A DNA stretch of 64,000 nucleotides from Pseudomonadota bacterium (GTDB taxonomy: Bacteria > Pseudomonadota > Alphaproteobacteria > Rhizobiales > Xanthobacteraceae): assembly GCA_023422775.1 (NCBI GenBank), contig JAFAGM010000044.1, forward strand, positions 58,599 to 122,598, read 5' to 3'. Positions 8,166 to 16,173 of this stretch are shown here, in pieces; the first letter of the stretch is position 1; the number at the start of each line of letters is the position of its first letter. The notes under the pieces were generated by a model, which had not been told where the DNA came from, searched no databases, and saw only the letters and a program-made list of their open reading frames with translations. The position numbers and the translations under genes were made by a program.

Positions 8166-9322
8166 TCGCGGTTGACCTTGGGCAAGGGGGCATCCGAACT
8201 GGCAACTGCAGTGCTGACCAGCGCGCCGGGCTGCACCCTGTACTGCCCGGACGTGATCACCTGCTGTCCCGGCGCCAGGCCCTCATCGACCACCGACCGG
8301 CCGTCGAACGAATTCGTCACCTTGATCTTGCGCAGCTCGGCCCTGCTGTCCGTGTTGACCGCATAAGCAAACAAACCGTCGGGGCCGTGCTGGACCGCAT
8401 CATCGGGAACAACGGTCGCATCCTTCAGCGTCTTGACCAGCAGGCGCGTGGAAACCGATTGGCCCGGCCACAGCGCATGGTCCTTGTTGTCGAACACCGC
8501 CTTCAGCCGGATCGTGCCGCTCGTGGTGTCGACCTGGTTGTTGATCAGCGCCAGCGTGCCGGTCGACAACACGCGCTTGCCGTCGGTAGACAGCGCGATC
8601 ACCTTCGGCGGCGAGGCGGCGAGCGCGGCCTTGATCTCGGGCAGTTGGTCTTCCGGGGCGGTGAAGATCACCGCGATCGGTTCGATCTGGGCGATGCTCA
8701 CGATGCCGGTCTGGGTCGCGGCGTTGACGATGTTGCCGACGTCGACCTGGCGCAGCCCCGCGACGCCGGAAATCGGCGCCTTGACGGTGGCGTAGTCGAG
8801 CTGGGTCTGCGCGTTCTCGATCGAGGCCGTGTCGGCCGCGATCTGCGCCGTGAGTTGCGCGACGGTCGAACGCTGCGTGTCGGTCTGTTGCCGGGTTGCG
8901 AATTCGCCAAGCCTGGTAAAGCGCTGGAGATCGAGATTGGCGTTGGCGAGATTGGCTTCGTCCTGGACCTTCTTGGCCTTGGCCTGGTCGAGCGCGGCCT
9001 GGAACGGCCGCGGATCGATCTCGACCAGCGTGTCGCCTTCCTTGACGACCTGGCCTTCCTGAAAGGTGATCTTGTCGATCTGGCCGTCGACGCGGGTGCG
9101 AACCTGGACGGTGTTGAAGCCCTGAACGGTGCCGAGGCCGGTCAGGTACACCGGGAAGCTCGCCTTCTCGGCCGAAGCAATCTTGACGGGGACGGGCGTG
9201 GCCTTGTGGACGTCAGCCCGTGCGGAGTGGCTGCCGTCGTGGAATTTCTCCCAACCGAAATAGCCAAGCGCTGCTATCGCTGCGACCAGCAAAAGCCAAC
9301 GGATGGTGCGCGACCTCGACAT
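8162..9322 (-). CDS. RND efflux periplasmic adaptor (MdtA/AcrA type)
   Basis: A 386-residue membrane fusion protein that links the RND permease to an outer-membrane channel. A single N-terminal membrane segment (about residues 5-24) is followed by a biotinyl-lipoyl-like half (VDGQIDKITFQEGQVVKEGD), a coiled-coil hairpin rich in Ala, Gln and Asn, a second lipoyl half (VKAPISGVAG) and a beta-barrel domain. ATG 9322 precedes the basic-plus-hydrophobic signal anchor; the upstream extension to 9415 lacks family features. It is the first gene of a two-gene operon with the permease (4-base overlap). The 600-bp region upstream is shared with the divergent exbB operon. Confidence 0.92.
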   Translation of the reverse strand: MSRSRTIRWLLLVAAIAALGYFGWEKFHDGSHSARADVHKATPVPVKIASAEKASFPVYLTGLGTVQGFNTVQVRTRVDGQIDKITFQEGQVVKEGDTLVEIDPRPFQAALDQAKAKKVQDEANLANANLDLQRFTRLGEFATRQQTDTQRSTVAQLTAQIAADTASIENAQTQLDYATVKAPISGVAGLRQVDVGNIVNAATQTGIVSIAQIEPIAVIFTAPEDQLPEIKAALAASPPKVIALSTDGKRVLSTGTLALINNQVDTTSGTIRLKAVFDNKDHALWPGQSVSTRLLVKTLKDATVVPDDAVQHGPDGLFAYAVNTDSRAELRKIKVTNSFDGRSVVDEGLAPGQQVITSGQYRVQPGALVSTAVASSDAPLPKVNRE

Positions 9323-9616
9323 GCCGACTACCGGTTCTGGAAACGAGCAATCGTGCTCAGAGGGATGGTCCCGGAGACCAGATATAATGCGCACGCTGCT
9401 GAGCCGCCCAAACACTAAGGCTTGAGAATCCTAAACATTTGGAAATGTTCGCAAGCGCAATCCTGTCCACGCCTTTGCCGTTGATTTGGTGTGGCTCCAC
9501 GTGCTGACCCTGCATGTTGCCAGCGAGCAGGCTTCCCGTGATCTGGCGCCGACCCCGGCGGCGACGACAAAGTGGAGTGCGGGGGAAGGCATCGCCGATC
9601 GCGTTAACTCTGCTCT

Positions 9617-9633
9617 TTTAGAATGGTTCGAAA
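9617..9633. promoter_or_regulatory. ICE-type Irr-binding box upstream of exbB
   Basis: The sequence TTTAGAA-TGG-TTCGAAA matches the Bradyrhizobium iron control element TTTAGAA-N3-TTCTAAA at 13 of 14 defined bases. It lies about 290 bp before exbB, the first gene of the TonB energising system used for iron-siderophore and haem uptake. The sequence match is direct; binding by Irr is inferred from the known motif and the fitting neighbour. Confidence 0.6.
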
Positions 9634-9873
9634 TTTTGGGGACCGTGTGGACCCTCAGGGCCGGGAACCTGTCGTCGGCTACCGCAGAATTCCCGCAATC
9701 AATCCCGGGCGAATTGAGTTGTTCTGATCTAGACTGCATCTAACCTGAGCAGGCGGGTCTTAGCTTTTTTCCTGCTGCATTGCATGGTACGGGGTGCCCA
9801 CACGCCCCCAGTCTGATCTACCATGTCGATCCAGGCCTTATGGCGCGACTTGGACGAGAGAGGACCCCGAAAC

Positions 9874-9892
9874 GGTCAAATTGACCGGTCAA
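9874..9892. promoter_or_regulatory. Triple half-site palindrome before exbB
   Basis: GGTCAA-A-TTGACC is followed directly by GGTCAA, so two perfect palindromes overlap: GGTCAAATTGACC and TTGACCGGTCAA. It ends 30 bases before the exbB ATG, where a repressor or activator of the operon could bind. The protein that binds is unknown. Confidence 0.45.
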
Positions 9893-9922
9893 TAACAACG
9901 CTATCTGCGACTGGGCCAAAGA

Positions 9923-11008
9923 ATGAAAATGTCAATTTCTCGCGCGACACTTGCGATCATCCCGGCGCTGGCAATGCTGACGCTGGCGGCGCCGGCACCG
10001 GCCCAGCAGACCATGAGCCCAGCAGCGCCATCCGCGCCGGTGGTTCAACAGGCGCCCGTCGCTCAGCAGGCGCCAGCTACTCAGCCGGCGCCGGCGGCTT
10101 CGCAATCTCCCGCCGCGCCAACCCAGGCGGCGCAGCCAACTCAGGCGGCGCAGCCAATTCAAGCGGAGCAGCCAACCCAGGCGGCGCAGCCAACCCAGGC
10201 GGCGCAGCCAACCCAAGTAGGGCCGCCCGCCCAGACCGCAACGCCTGCCGACGCTGCCGCCACACCGGGCGAGCGCGACAAACTGCTCAAGGCCGCCGCC
10301 GCCCAGCTCCACGATTTGTCGCCGTGGTCGATGTTCATGTCGGCCGACGTGCTGGTCAAGGCGGTCATGATCGGGCTCGCCTTTGCCTCGCTGGTGACCT
10401 GGACGATCTTCATCGCCAAGATGGTCGAGATGGCTGTGATTCAGCGCAAGCTGCGCACGGCGCTTGCCAAGATCGCCGAGGCACGATCACTCGCCGAAGC
10501 GCAGTTTGCGCTCGGCGCCAAGGGCAGCGTGCTGGCCTCACTGCTCGCGGCGGCGATGCGCGAGGCGCGGCTGTCGGCGGGCATTTCGAGCGACACCGGC
10601 ATCAAGGAACGCGCCGCATCGCGCTTTTCGGAAATCGTCCGTGCCGAATCGCGTCGGGTGCGGCTCGGCATGGGCCTGCTGGCGACCATCGGCGCGACGT
10701 CGCCCTTCGTCGGACTGTTCGGCACGGTCTGGGGCATCATGAATAGCTTCATCGGGATTTCGAAGGCGCAGACCACGAACCTTGCGGTCGTGGCCCCCGG
10801 CATCGCCGAGGCGCTGCTGGCTACCGCGATCGGTCTGGTCGCAGCCATTCCCGCCGTCATCATCTACAACCACTTCACGCGCGTCACCAAGGGCTACATG
10901 GAAATGGTGAGCCGCGCCTCCGGCGCCGCGGGGCGGCTGCTGTCGCGCGATCTCGATCGTACCCATGTCAGCGGTGGGCAGCATTCCCGAGCGACAGCGG
11001 CGGAGTAG
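9923..11008 (+). CDS. exbB: ExbB, proton-channel subunit of the TonB system
   Basis: A 361-residue ExbB. With ExbD and TonB it converts the proton gradient into force on outer-membrane receptors. It has a cleavable-looking signal (residues 1-28, ending APAQQ), then a Pro/Ala/Gln-rich segment to about residue 115 containing tandem TQAAQP units, then the conserved MotA/TolQ/ExbB domain. Membrane helices lie near residues 140-160, 245-270 (GATSPFVGLFGTVWGI, the signature) and 290-315 (GIAEALLATAIGLVAAIP). The extended periplasmic N-terminus is common in alphaproteobacterial ExbB. exbD begins 4 bases after its stop. An ICE-like box and a palindrome lie upstream, so iron control is probable. Confidence 0.93.
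   Translation: MKMSISRATLAIIPALAMLTLAAPAPAQQTMSPAAPSAPVVQQAPVAQQAPATQPAPAASQSPAAPTQAAQPTQAAQPIQAEQPTQAAQPTQAAQPTQVGPPAQTATPADAAATPGERDKLLKAAAAQLHDLSPWSMFMSADVLVKAVMIGLAFASLVTWTIFIAKMVEMAVIQRKLRTALAKIAEARSLAEAQFALGAKGSVLASLLAAAMREARLSAGISSDTGIKERAASRFSEIVRAESRRVRLGMGLLATIGATSPFVGLFGTVWGIMNSFIGISKAQTTNLAVVAPGIAEALLATAIGLVAAIPAVIIYNHFTRVTKGYMEMVSRASGAAGRLLSRDLDRTHVSGGQHSRATAAE
10121..10210 (+). repeat. Five tandem 18-bp units inside exbB
   Basis: Five in-frame units of the type ACCCAGGCGGCGCAGCCA encode TQAAQP-like hexapeptides; three are identical and two differ at one to three bases. A sixth degenerate unit follows. Copy number could vary between strains without shifting the frame. Confidence 0.85.
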
Positions 11009-11012
11009 AACG

Positions 11013-11477
11013 ATGGGCGCATCGATTTCCGAAGCCGACGCCGATGACGACAGCGATTTTGCGGAATCGCACGAGATCAACGTCACGCCGTTCATCGACG
11101 TCATTCTGGTCCTGCTGATCATCTTCATGGTCGCCGCGCCGTTGTCGACGGTGGACCTGCCGATCGATCTGCCGACCTCGACGGCAACCCCGCAGAAGAA
11201 GCCGGACAAGCCGACCTATGTCAGCATCAAGCCGGATCTTGCCGTTGCGATCGGCGAGAACATGGTCAAGCGGGTCGATCTGGTTCGTTCGCTCGACGCG
11301 ATGCCGGACGCCAGCAAGGAGCGCCACATCTTCCTGCGCGCCGACCGCGCCGTGCCCTATGGCGAATTGATGGACGTTCTCGAAATCCTGCGTAGCGGCG
11401 GCTATTCCAAGATCAAGCTGGTCGCGCTCGAAGGTGCTCCCGATCCGGCGGCCCAGGCGGCGCCGGCAAGGCCATGA
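11013..11477 (+). CDS. exbD: ExbD, TonB-system stator subunit
   Basis: A 154-residue ExbD. One membrane helix (about residues 25-45) contains the conserved INVTPFIDVILVLLIIFMV pattern, in which the Asp is the proton-carrying residue; the rest is periplasmic. ATG 11013 is chosen because it follows GGAG by 7 bases and comes just after the exbB stop; an upstream ATG at 10965 lies inside exbB. The exbD stop overlaps the tonB start by 4 bases, giving a coupled exbB-exbD-tonB operon. Confidence 0.93.
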   Translation: MGASISEADADDDSDFAESHEINVTPFIDVILVLLIIFMVAAPLSTVDLPIDLPTSTATPQKKPDKPTYVSIKPDLAVAIGENMVKRVDLVRSLDAMPDASKERHIFLRADRAVPYGELMDVLEILRSGGYSKIKLVALEGAPDPAAQAAPARP

Positions 11478-12265
11478 CGGATATCGACGAGCAGAAGTCG
11501 TCCCGGCGGATCTGGATTTTTGCCGCGGTGACCGCGCTTGCGCTTCACATCGGCGGCGCGGCGCTGGCGATCGCGCATTTGCAGACCGAAGAGGCCGACG
11601 ATGCGCTCGGTGCATCCGCAATCGAAATCGGCCTCGAACTCGCCTCGGTGCGGCGTGAAGTAACCGACCTGCCGCCCGGTCCCGACGCCGATGCCTCCAC
11701 GGCATCGCCCCAGCTTGCCGAGCAGAAGGCCGAGGTCAAGGAGACCGAACTGCCGCAGGACAAGCCGACCGAGACCGACGAAGCCGACCGGGTGGTGACG
11801 GAAAACGAGTCGAAGAAGCCCGAGGAGGACGATCCGAAGATCGCAGCCGTGCAGACGCAGGCGTCGACGGAATCGGTTGCCTCCGAAGCGACCGCGACGC
11901 CGAGTTCGGAGGCTATTCCGGAAGGCGAGCGATCCGTGGCGCCGGCGATCGGCACCGGCGAAACCGCGCGGCGCGTGCGCGCGACCTGGCAAAAGGAACT
12001 GGTCGCCCATCTCGACAAGCACAAGCGCTACCCGGCAGATCGCTCGCAAAAGACCGCCAAGATCGAGATTCGATTTACCCTCGACCGGATGGGCCGCGTG
12101 CTCGAGACCACCATCGAGAAGAGTTCGGGCGATACCGCATTTGACGAAGCGGCGCTGGCGATGGTGCGCCGCTCCGACCCGGTGCCGGCCCCGCCGCCGC
12201 TGATCGCGGACGACGGGCTGAGCTTCACCCTGCCGGTGATCTTCCGGATCAAGGGCAAGAGCTGA
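11474..12265 (+). CDS. tonB: TonB family energy transducer
   Basis: A 263-residue TonB. It has an N-terminal cytoplasmic stub and membrane anchor (about residues 12-34, including the typical Ser/His-containing helix ALALHIGGAAL), a Glu/Pro/Lys-rich periplasmic spacer (about 60-150), and a C-terminal TonB domain marked by WQKELVAHLDKHKRYP and a later RSDPVPAPP. It spans the periplasm and contacts the TonB box of outer-membrane receptors. It overlaps exbD by 4 bases and is the last gene of the operon. No receptor gene lies in the window, so the substrate is unknown, although the ICE box suggests iron or haem. It converges on the aldehyde dehydrogenase with a 14-bp gap. Confidence 0.93.
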   Translation: MTDIDEQKSSRRIWIFAAVTALALHIGGAALAIAHLQTEEADDALGASAIEIGLELASVRREVTDLPPGPDADASTASPQLAEQKAEVKETELPQDKPTETDEADRVVTENESKKPEEDDPKIAAVQTQASTESVASEATATPSSEAIPEGERSVAPAIGTGETARRVRATWQKELVAHLDKHKRYPADRSQKTAKIEIRFTLDRMGRVLETTIEKSSGDTAFDEAALAMVRRSDPVPAPPPLIADDGLSFTLPVIFRIKGKS

Positions 12266-12279
12266 GGCTCTGCATCGAG

Positions 12280-13731
12280 CTAGATCGGATAGTGCTGCGG
12301 CCCTGTCTCGATCGTGATCCAGCGCAGTTCGGTGAATTCGGCGATGCCGGCCTTGCCGCCGAAGCGGCCATAGCCTGACGCCTTGACGCCGCCGAACGGC
12401 ATCTGCGCCTCGTCGTGAACGGTGGGACCGTTGACGTGGCAGATCCCGGAATCGATGCGTTTTGCAATTTCGAAGGCGCGGGCGATGTCACGGCCGAACA
12501 CCGCCGCCGACAGCCCATACTCGGTGTCGTTGGCGACGCGCACGGCTTCGTCGGCGCCGTTGACGCGAACGATGCAGACGACAGGCCCGAACGATTCCTC
12601 GGCATAGATCCGCATCGACGAATTGACGCCGTCGATGACGGTGGCCGACATCAGCGTGCCCTCGCTGCGTCCGCCCGCGACCACCTTGGCGCCCTTGCTG
12701 ACGGCGTCGTTGATCAAGGTCTGGATACGGGCTGCCGCATCGGCGCCGATCAGCGATCCCAGCGGCGTGTTGCCCTTGCGGGGGTCGCCGGCGACCAGCG
12801 ATCCGGCTTTGGCTGCGAGCTTGGTCACGAAGGCGTCGGCGACCTTCTCGTCGACGACGAGACGCTCGGTCGACATGCAGATCTGGCCCTGGTTCATGAA
12901 CGCGCCGAACGCCGCAGCAGCCACCGCGGCGTCGATATCGGCATCGTCGAGCACGATCATCGGCGCCTTGCCGCCGAGTTCGAGCAGCGCCGGCTTGAGG
13001 TACTTTGCCGCCACCTGCGCGATGATGCGGCCGACGCGGGTCGAGCCGGTGAAGTTGACGCGGCGCACGGCGGGATGGCCGATCAGCATCTCGATCAGCG
13101 CCGGCGCATCCTCAGGCGCGTTGGTGATGACGTTGAGGACGCCGGGCGGCAGGCCCGCGTCGCGCAGGCATTCCGCGATCAGGCGATGGGTGCCCGGACA
13201 GATCTCGGAGGCCTTCAGCACCACGGTGTTGCCGCAGGCCAGCGGCAAAGCGATGGCGCGCACGCCCAGGATCACCGGCGCGTTCCACGGCGCCATGCTC
13301 AGCACCACGCCGGCGGGCTGGCGCACCGCCATCGCGATGCAGCCGGGCTTGTCCGAGGGGATCACCTCGCCGGAAATCTGCGTGGTCATCGCCGCCGCCT
13401 CGCGCAGCATGCCGGCGGCGAGGTGGACGTTGAAGCCGGCCCAGCCGGCGGTGGCGCCGGTCTCGGCCGCCATCAGTTCGATGAACTGCGGCGCCTTCGA
13501 TGCCAGGAGATCCGCGGCCTTCAGCAGGATGGCGCGCCGGGCGTTCGGCCCGGTGGCGGACCAGGCCGGGAAGGCGGCTGCCGCGGTGTCGGCCGCGCGC
13601 CTGGCATCCGCGATCTGGGCTGCCGCGGCGCGGCTTGCCACATCGCCGGTGACCGGGTTCAGGCGATCGAACGTCGCGCCGTTCGCGGCGGGGACATCCT
13701 TGCTTTCGAGCAGAAGCGAGATTTCGTACAT
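12280..13731 (-). CDS. NAD(P)-dependent aldehyde dehydrogenase (vanillin/salicylaldehyde dehydrogenase-like)
   Basis: A 483-residue member of the aldehyde dehydrogenase superfamily that oxidises an aldehyde to its carboxylic acid. Catalytic Cys285 lies in MNQGQICMSTERL, the general-base Glu251 in LLELGGKAP and Asn150 in MAPWN. The overall pattern resembles aromatic aldehyde dehydrogenases such as vanillin or salicylaldehyde dehydrogenase, but the substrate is not determined. AAGGAG lies 6 bases before the ATG. It follows the livFGMHK-type cluster on the same strand, 24 bases after the LivF-like stop, so it is probably the last gene of that operon. The transporter may bring in the precursor of its aldehyde (inference). 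Confidence 0.9.
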   Translation of the reverse strand: MYEISLLLESKDVPAANGATFDRLNPVTGDVASRAAAAQIADARRAADTAAAAFPAWSATGPNARRAILLKAADLLASKAPQFIELMAAETGATAGWAGFNVHLAAGMLREAAAMTTQISGEVIPSDKPGCIAMAVRQPAGVVLSMAPWNAPVILGVRAIALPLACGNTVVLKASEICPGTHRLIAECLRDAGLPPGVLNVITNAPEDAPALIEMLIGHPAVRRVNFTGSTRVGRIIAQVAAKYLKPALLELGGKAPMIVLDDADIDAAVAAAAFGAFMNQGQICMSTERLVVDEKVADAFVTKLAAKAGSLVAGDPRKGNTPLGSLIGADAAARIQTLINDAVSKGAKVVAGGRSEGTLMSATVIDGVNSSMRIYAEESFGPVVCIVRVNGADEAVRVANDTEYGLSAAVFGRDIARAFEIAKRIDSGICHVNGPTVHDEAQMPFGGVKASGYGRFGGKAGIAEFTELRWITIETGPQHYPI

Positions 13732-13755
13732 GGCTTTCTCCTTCGGACGGTGGTG

Positions 13756-14490
13756 TTACGATGGCGTGTCGACGGGTGAGGGCGCGCCGCCGAGATAGGC
13801 GCGCTGGACGGCCGGATCGGCCTTCAGGTGATCTGATGTGCCGTGGCCGACGATGACGCCGTTTTCGAGCACGTAGCCGCGATCGGCGATCCGCAGGCTC
13901 TCCTGCGCGTTCTGTTCGACGAGCAGCAGCCCGACCCCGGCCTCGCGCACGCGCAGCAAGGTCGCGAACAGTTCCTGCACCATGGCCGGCGAGAGCCCGA
14001 GCGACGGCTCGTCGAGCAGCAGGACATCCGGATTGGACATCAGCGCGCGGCCGATCGCCAGCATCTGCTGTTCGCCGCCGCTCATGGTGCGCGCGATCTG
14101 GGCGGCGCGCTCGCGCAGGCGCGGGAACAGGCCGAGCACCTGCTCGCGCCGCGCCGCTTCGCCGTCGCGGGCGCGCCGGGGATTGGCGCCGAGCAGGAGA
14201 TTTTCCTTCACCGTGAGATCGCCGAAGATGCCGCGCCCTTCGGGCACCAGCGCCAATCCGCTTTCGACGATCTCGTGCGCGGCAAGAGTAGAGATGTCGC
14301 GACCGCCGAGGATCACGCGCTTGCCTGGAAGCGTCCGCGCGACGCCGGCGATCGCTTTCAGCAGCGAGGTCTTGCCGGCGCCATTGGCGCCGAGGATCGT
14401 CACGATCTCGCCCCTCTCGACACGGAGCGCGACGCGGTCGAGTGCCTGATGCAGGCCATACGTCAGGCTGAGATCGTCGACCTCAAGCAT
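13756..14490 (-). CDS. Branched-chain-type ABC transporter ATPase, LivF-like
   Basis: A 244-residue ATP-binding subunit. Walker A is GANGAGKTS, the ABC signature is MSGGEQQ, and Walker B is VLLLDEPS followed by the H-loop region. The small size and the LVPEGRGIF segment are typical of LivF. ATG 14490 begins the conserved MLEVDDLSLTYG region and overlaps the LivG-like stop by 8 bases. Together with the next four genes it forms a complete amino-acid/carboxylate (HAAT family) importer; these systems in rhizobia also carry aromatic acids and amides. Confidence 0.92.
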   Translation of the reverse strand: MLEVDDLSLTYGLHQALDRVALRVERGEIVTILGANGAGKTSLLKAIAGVARTLPGKRVILGGRDISTLAAHEIVESGLALVPEGRGIFGDLTVKENLLLGANPRRARDGEAARREQVLGLFPRLRERAAQIARTMSGGEQQMLAIGRALMSNPDVLLLDEPSLGLSPAMVQELFATLLRVREAGVGLLLVEQNAQESLRIADRGYVLENGVIVGHGTSDHLKADPAVQRAYLGGAPSPVDTPS

Positions 14491-15232
14491 CGGCGGCCAC
14501 TCCACCCAGATAGGCCTTGACCACGGCCGCATCGCTCAGAACGTCCGCGGTTGCGCCCTCGGCGATCTTGCGGCCGCTGCTCATCACGACGCAGCGGTCG
14601 CACAGCGCGCGCACCGCGTTCATGACGTGCTCGACCAGCACGATGGTGATGCCGTCGGCCTTCAGCGAGCGGATCAGCTCGATGCCGATCATGAGCTCGG
14701 ATGGATTGAGCCCTGCGAGCCATTCGTCCAGCAGCAACAGCCGCGGCTTCGCCGCGAGCGACCGTGCGAGTTCGAGCCGCTTGCGGTCGATATAGGTGAG
14801 GTCGGCGGCCGGCCGCCGGTCCTGTCCGCCAAGGCCGACGCGCTCCAGCAGCGTGTCGATCCGCGCCTCCGCGTCGGCGGTGGACAGATGAGGTTTTTGG
14901 AACGCCAGCCCCGCCCTGATGTTCTCGCGGCAGTCCATGCCGTCGAGCACGCGGACGAGCTGGAATGTTCGGGCAAGACCGAGCCGCGCGATCCTGTAGG
15001 TCGCCATTCCCGCGATGTCCTGGCCTGCAAGCCGGATGGTTCCGGAATCGGGACGGAGCACGCCCGACATCAGATTCAGCGCCGTCGTCTTGCCCGATCC
15101 GTTCGGTCCGAGAAGCCCCATGATTTCGCCCTGTGCAACGGCAAAGCCGAGATCATTGACGGCGACCAGTCCGCCGAAGGCACGGCGAAGGGCGGCGACT
15201 TCCAGTACTGCTGTTTCGCCATGCCGGTTCAT
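14483..15232 (-). CDS. Branched-chain-type ABC transporter ATPase, LivG-like
   Basis: A 249-residue ATP-binding subunit. Walker A is GPNGSGKTT and Walker B is LLLLDEWLAGL. The signature position is unusual: where LSGGQ or LSYG is expected the sequence has DLTYIDRKRLELARSL, which is a common LivG variant. ATG 15232 overlaps the LivM-like stop (ATGA), indicating coupled translation. It pairs with the LivF-like subunit as the two different ATPases of the importer. Confidence 0.92.
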   Translation of the reverse strand: MNRHGETAVLEVAALRRAFGGLVAVNDLGFAVAQGEIMGLLGPNGSGKTTALNLMSGVLRPDSGTIRLAGQDIAGMATYRIARLGLARTFQLVRVLDGMDCRENIRAGLAFQKPHLSTADAEARIDTLLERVGLGGQDRRPAADLTYIDRKRLELARSLAAKPRLLLLDEWLAGLNPSELMIGIELIRSLKADGITIVLVEHVMNAVRALCDRCVVMSSGRKIAEGATADVLSDAAVVKAYLGGVAADA

Positions 15233-16173
15233 GCGGCAGCCTGTCTCGCAGTGGCGCCGGCCGGCTTTGCCGTCATCCTCTCGAACAGGCCGGCAACGCC
15301 GCGCGGCAGCATGTAGACGATGACAAGGAAGATACAGCCGAGGATGATCGTGAACGTATTCGGGAACCGCGCGCTCAGCAGCTCGAACAGGAGGGTCAGC
15401 GGCACGGCGCCGAGCACCGGTCCCCACAGCCGGTGCGCGCCGCCGAGCAGCGCCATGATCAGCACCTGGAACGAGATCATCGAGTTGAACGCGATCGACG
15501 GCTCGATATAGGTCCAGCGCGGCGCCATGATCGCGCCGACCAGGGTCATGACGGTGGCGCTGATCGCAAACAGGGCGACCTTGGCGAAGGTGGTGTTTAT
15601 CCCGCAATGTTTTGCGACCGTCTCGTCCTCGCCGATCACGCGAAGGGCAAAGCCGAGGCGCGAGCGGGCGATCAGCCAGCCCAGCAGGAACACGGCGACG
15701 GTGAGCGCCAGCAATTGCCAGTAGATGTCGCTCTGGGTGATGTCGACGAAGACATAGCGGCCGAGCACGCGCGACTTGTTGACCTCGAACCAGACCACAA
15801 GCTGGCGGATCAGTTCGGTCAGGCCGAAGGTGAAGATGACGAAATAGACGCCGCTCAGCCGCAGCGTCGAGAGACCGACGATCCCTGCCAGCACGGCGCC
15901 GAGCCCCGCCGCGATCAGCAGCACCAGCGGCCACGGCAACACCTCGCCGAGCACGGCCACGGTGTAGGCGCCGACGCCGAAGAACGCCGTCGTTGCCAGC
16001 GAGACGTAGCGGGTGGGTCCGGAGAACATCCCCCAGGCGGTCGCCAGCACGGTGTACTGCAGGAGGCTGATCGCGAGCGCGAGATAATAGGCGTTGCCAA
16101 GACGCGGGACAAAAGCCAGCAGCACAAGCGCGGCCAGCGCGACGACGCCGAAGCCTGCGTTTCGCGCGTTCAT
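15229..16173 (-). CDS. Branched-chain-type ABC transporter permease, LivM-like
   Basis: A 314-residue integral membrane protein with about ten hydrophobic helices. It carries the LivM pattern: an N-terminal helix from residue 8, the GPTRYVSLATTAFFGVGAYT segment, the cytoplasmic coupling segment GEDETVAKHCGIN, and MALLGGAHRLWGPVLGA near the end. ATG 16173 overlaps the LivH-like stop by 4 bases. It forms the translocation channel with the LivH-like permease. Confidence 0.92.
   Translation of the reverse strand: MNARNAGFGVVALAALVLLAFVPRLGNAYYLALAISLLQYTVLATAWGMFSGPTRYVSLATTAFFGVGAYTVAVLGEVLPWPLVLLIAAGLGAVLAGIVGLSTLRLSGVYFVIFTFGLTELIRQLVVWFEVNKSRVLGRYVFVDITQSDIYWQLLALTVAVFLLGWLIARSRLGFALRVIGEDETVAKHCGINTTFAKVALFAISATVMTLVGAIMAPRWTYIEPSIAFNSMISFQVLIMALLGGAHRLWGPVLGAVPLTLLFELLSARFPNTFTIILGCIFLVIVYMLPRGVAGLFERMTAKPAGATARQAAA

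Larger units (their letters stand above)
9323..9922. other. 600-bp intergenic region between the efflux and TonB operons
   Basis: I see no convincing gene here. Two open frames near 9431-9743 overlap on opposite strands and have neither good ribosome sites nor recognisable content. The region must hold the promoters of both divergent operons. It carries an ICE-like Irr box (9617-9633) and a three-half-site palindrome (9874-9892), listed separately. Confidence 0.6.

Noticed and set aside
9431..9743. Two opposite short frames upstream of exbB
   Set aside because: They overlap each other, lack ribosome sites, and overlap the ICE box; no recognisable sequence.
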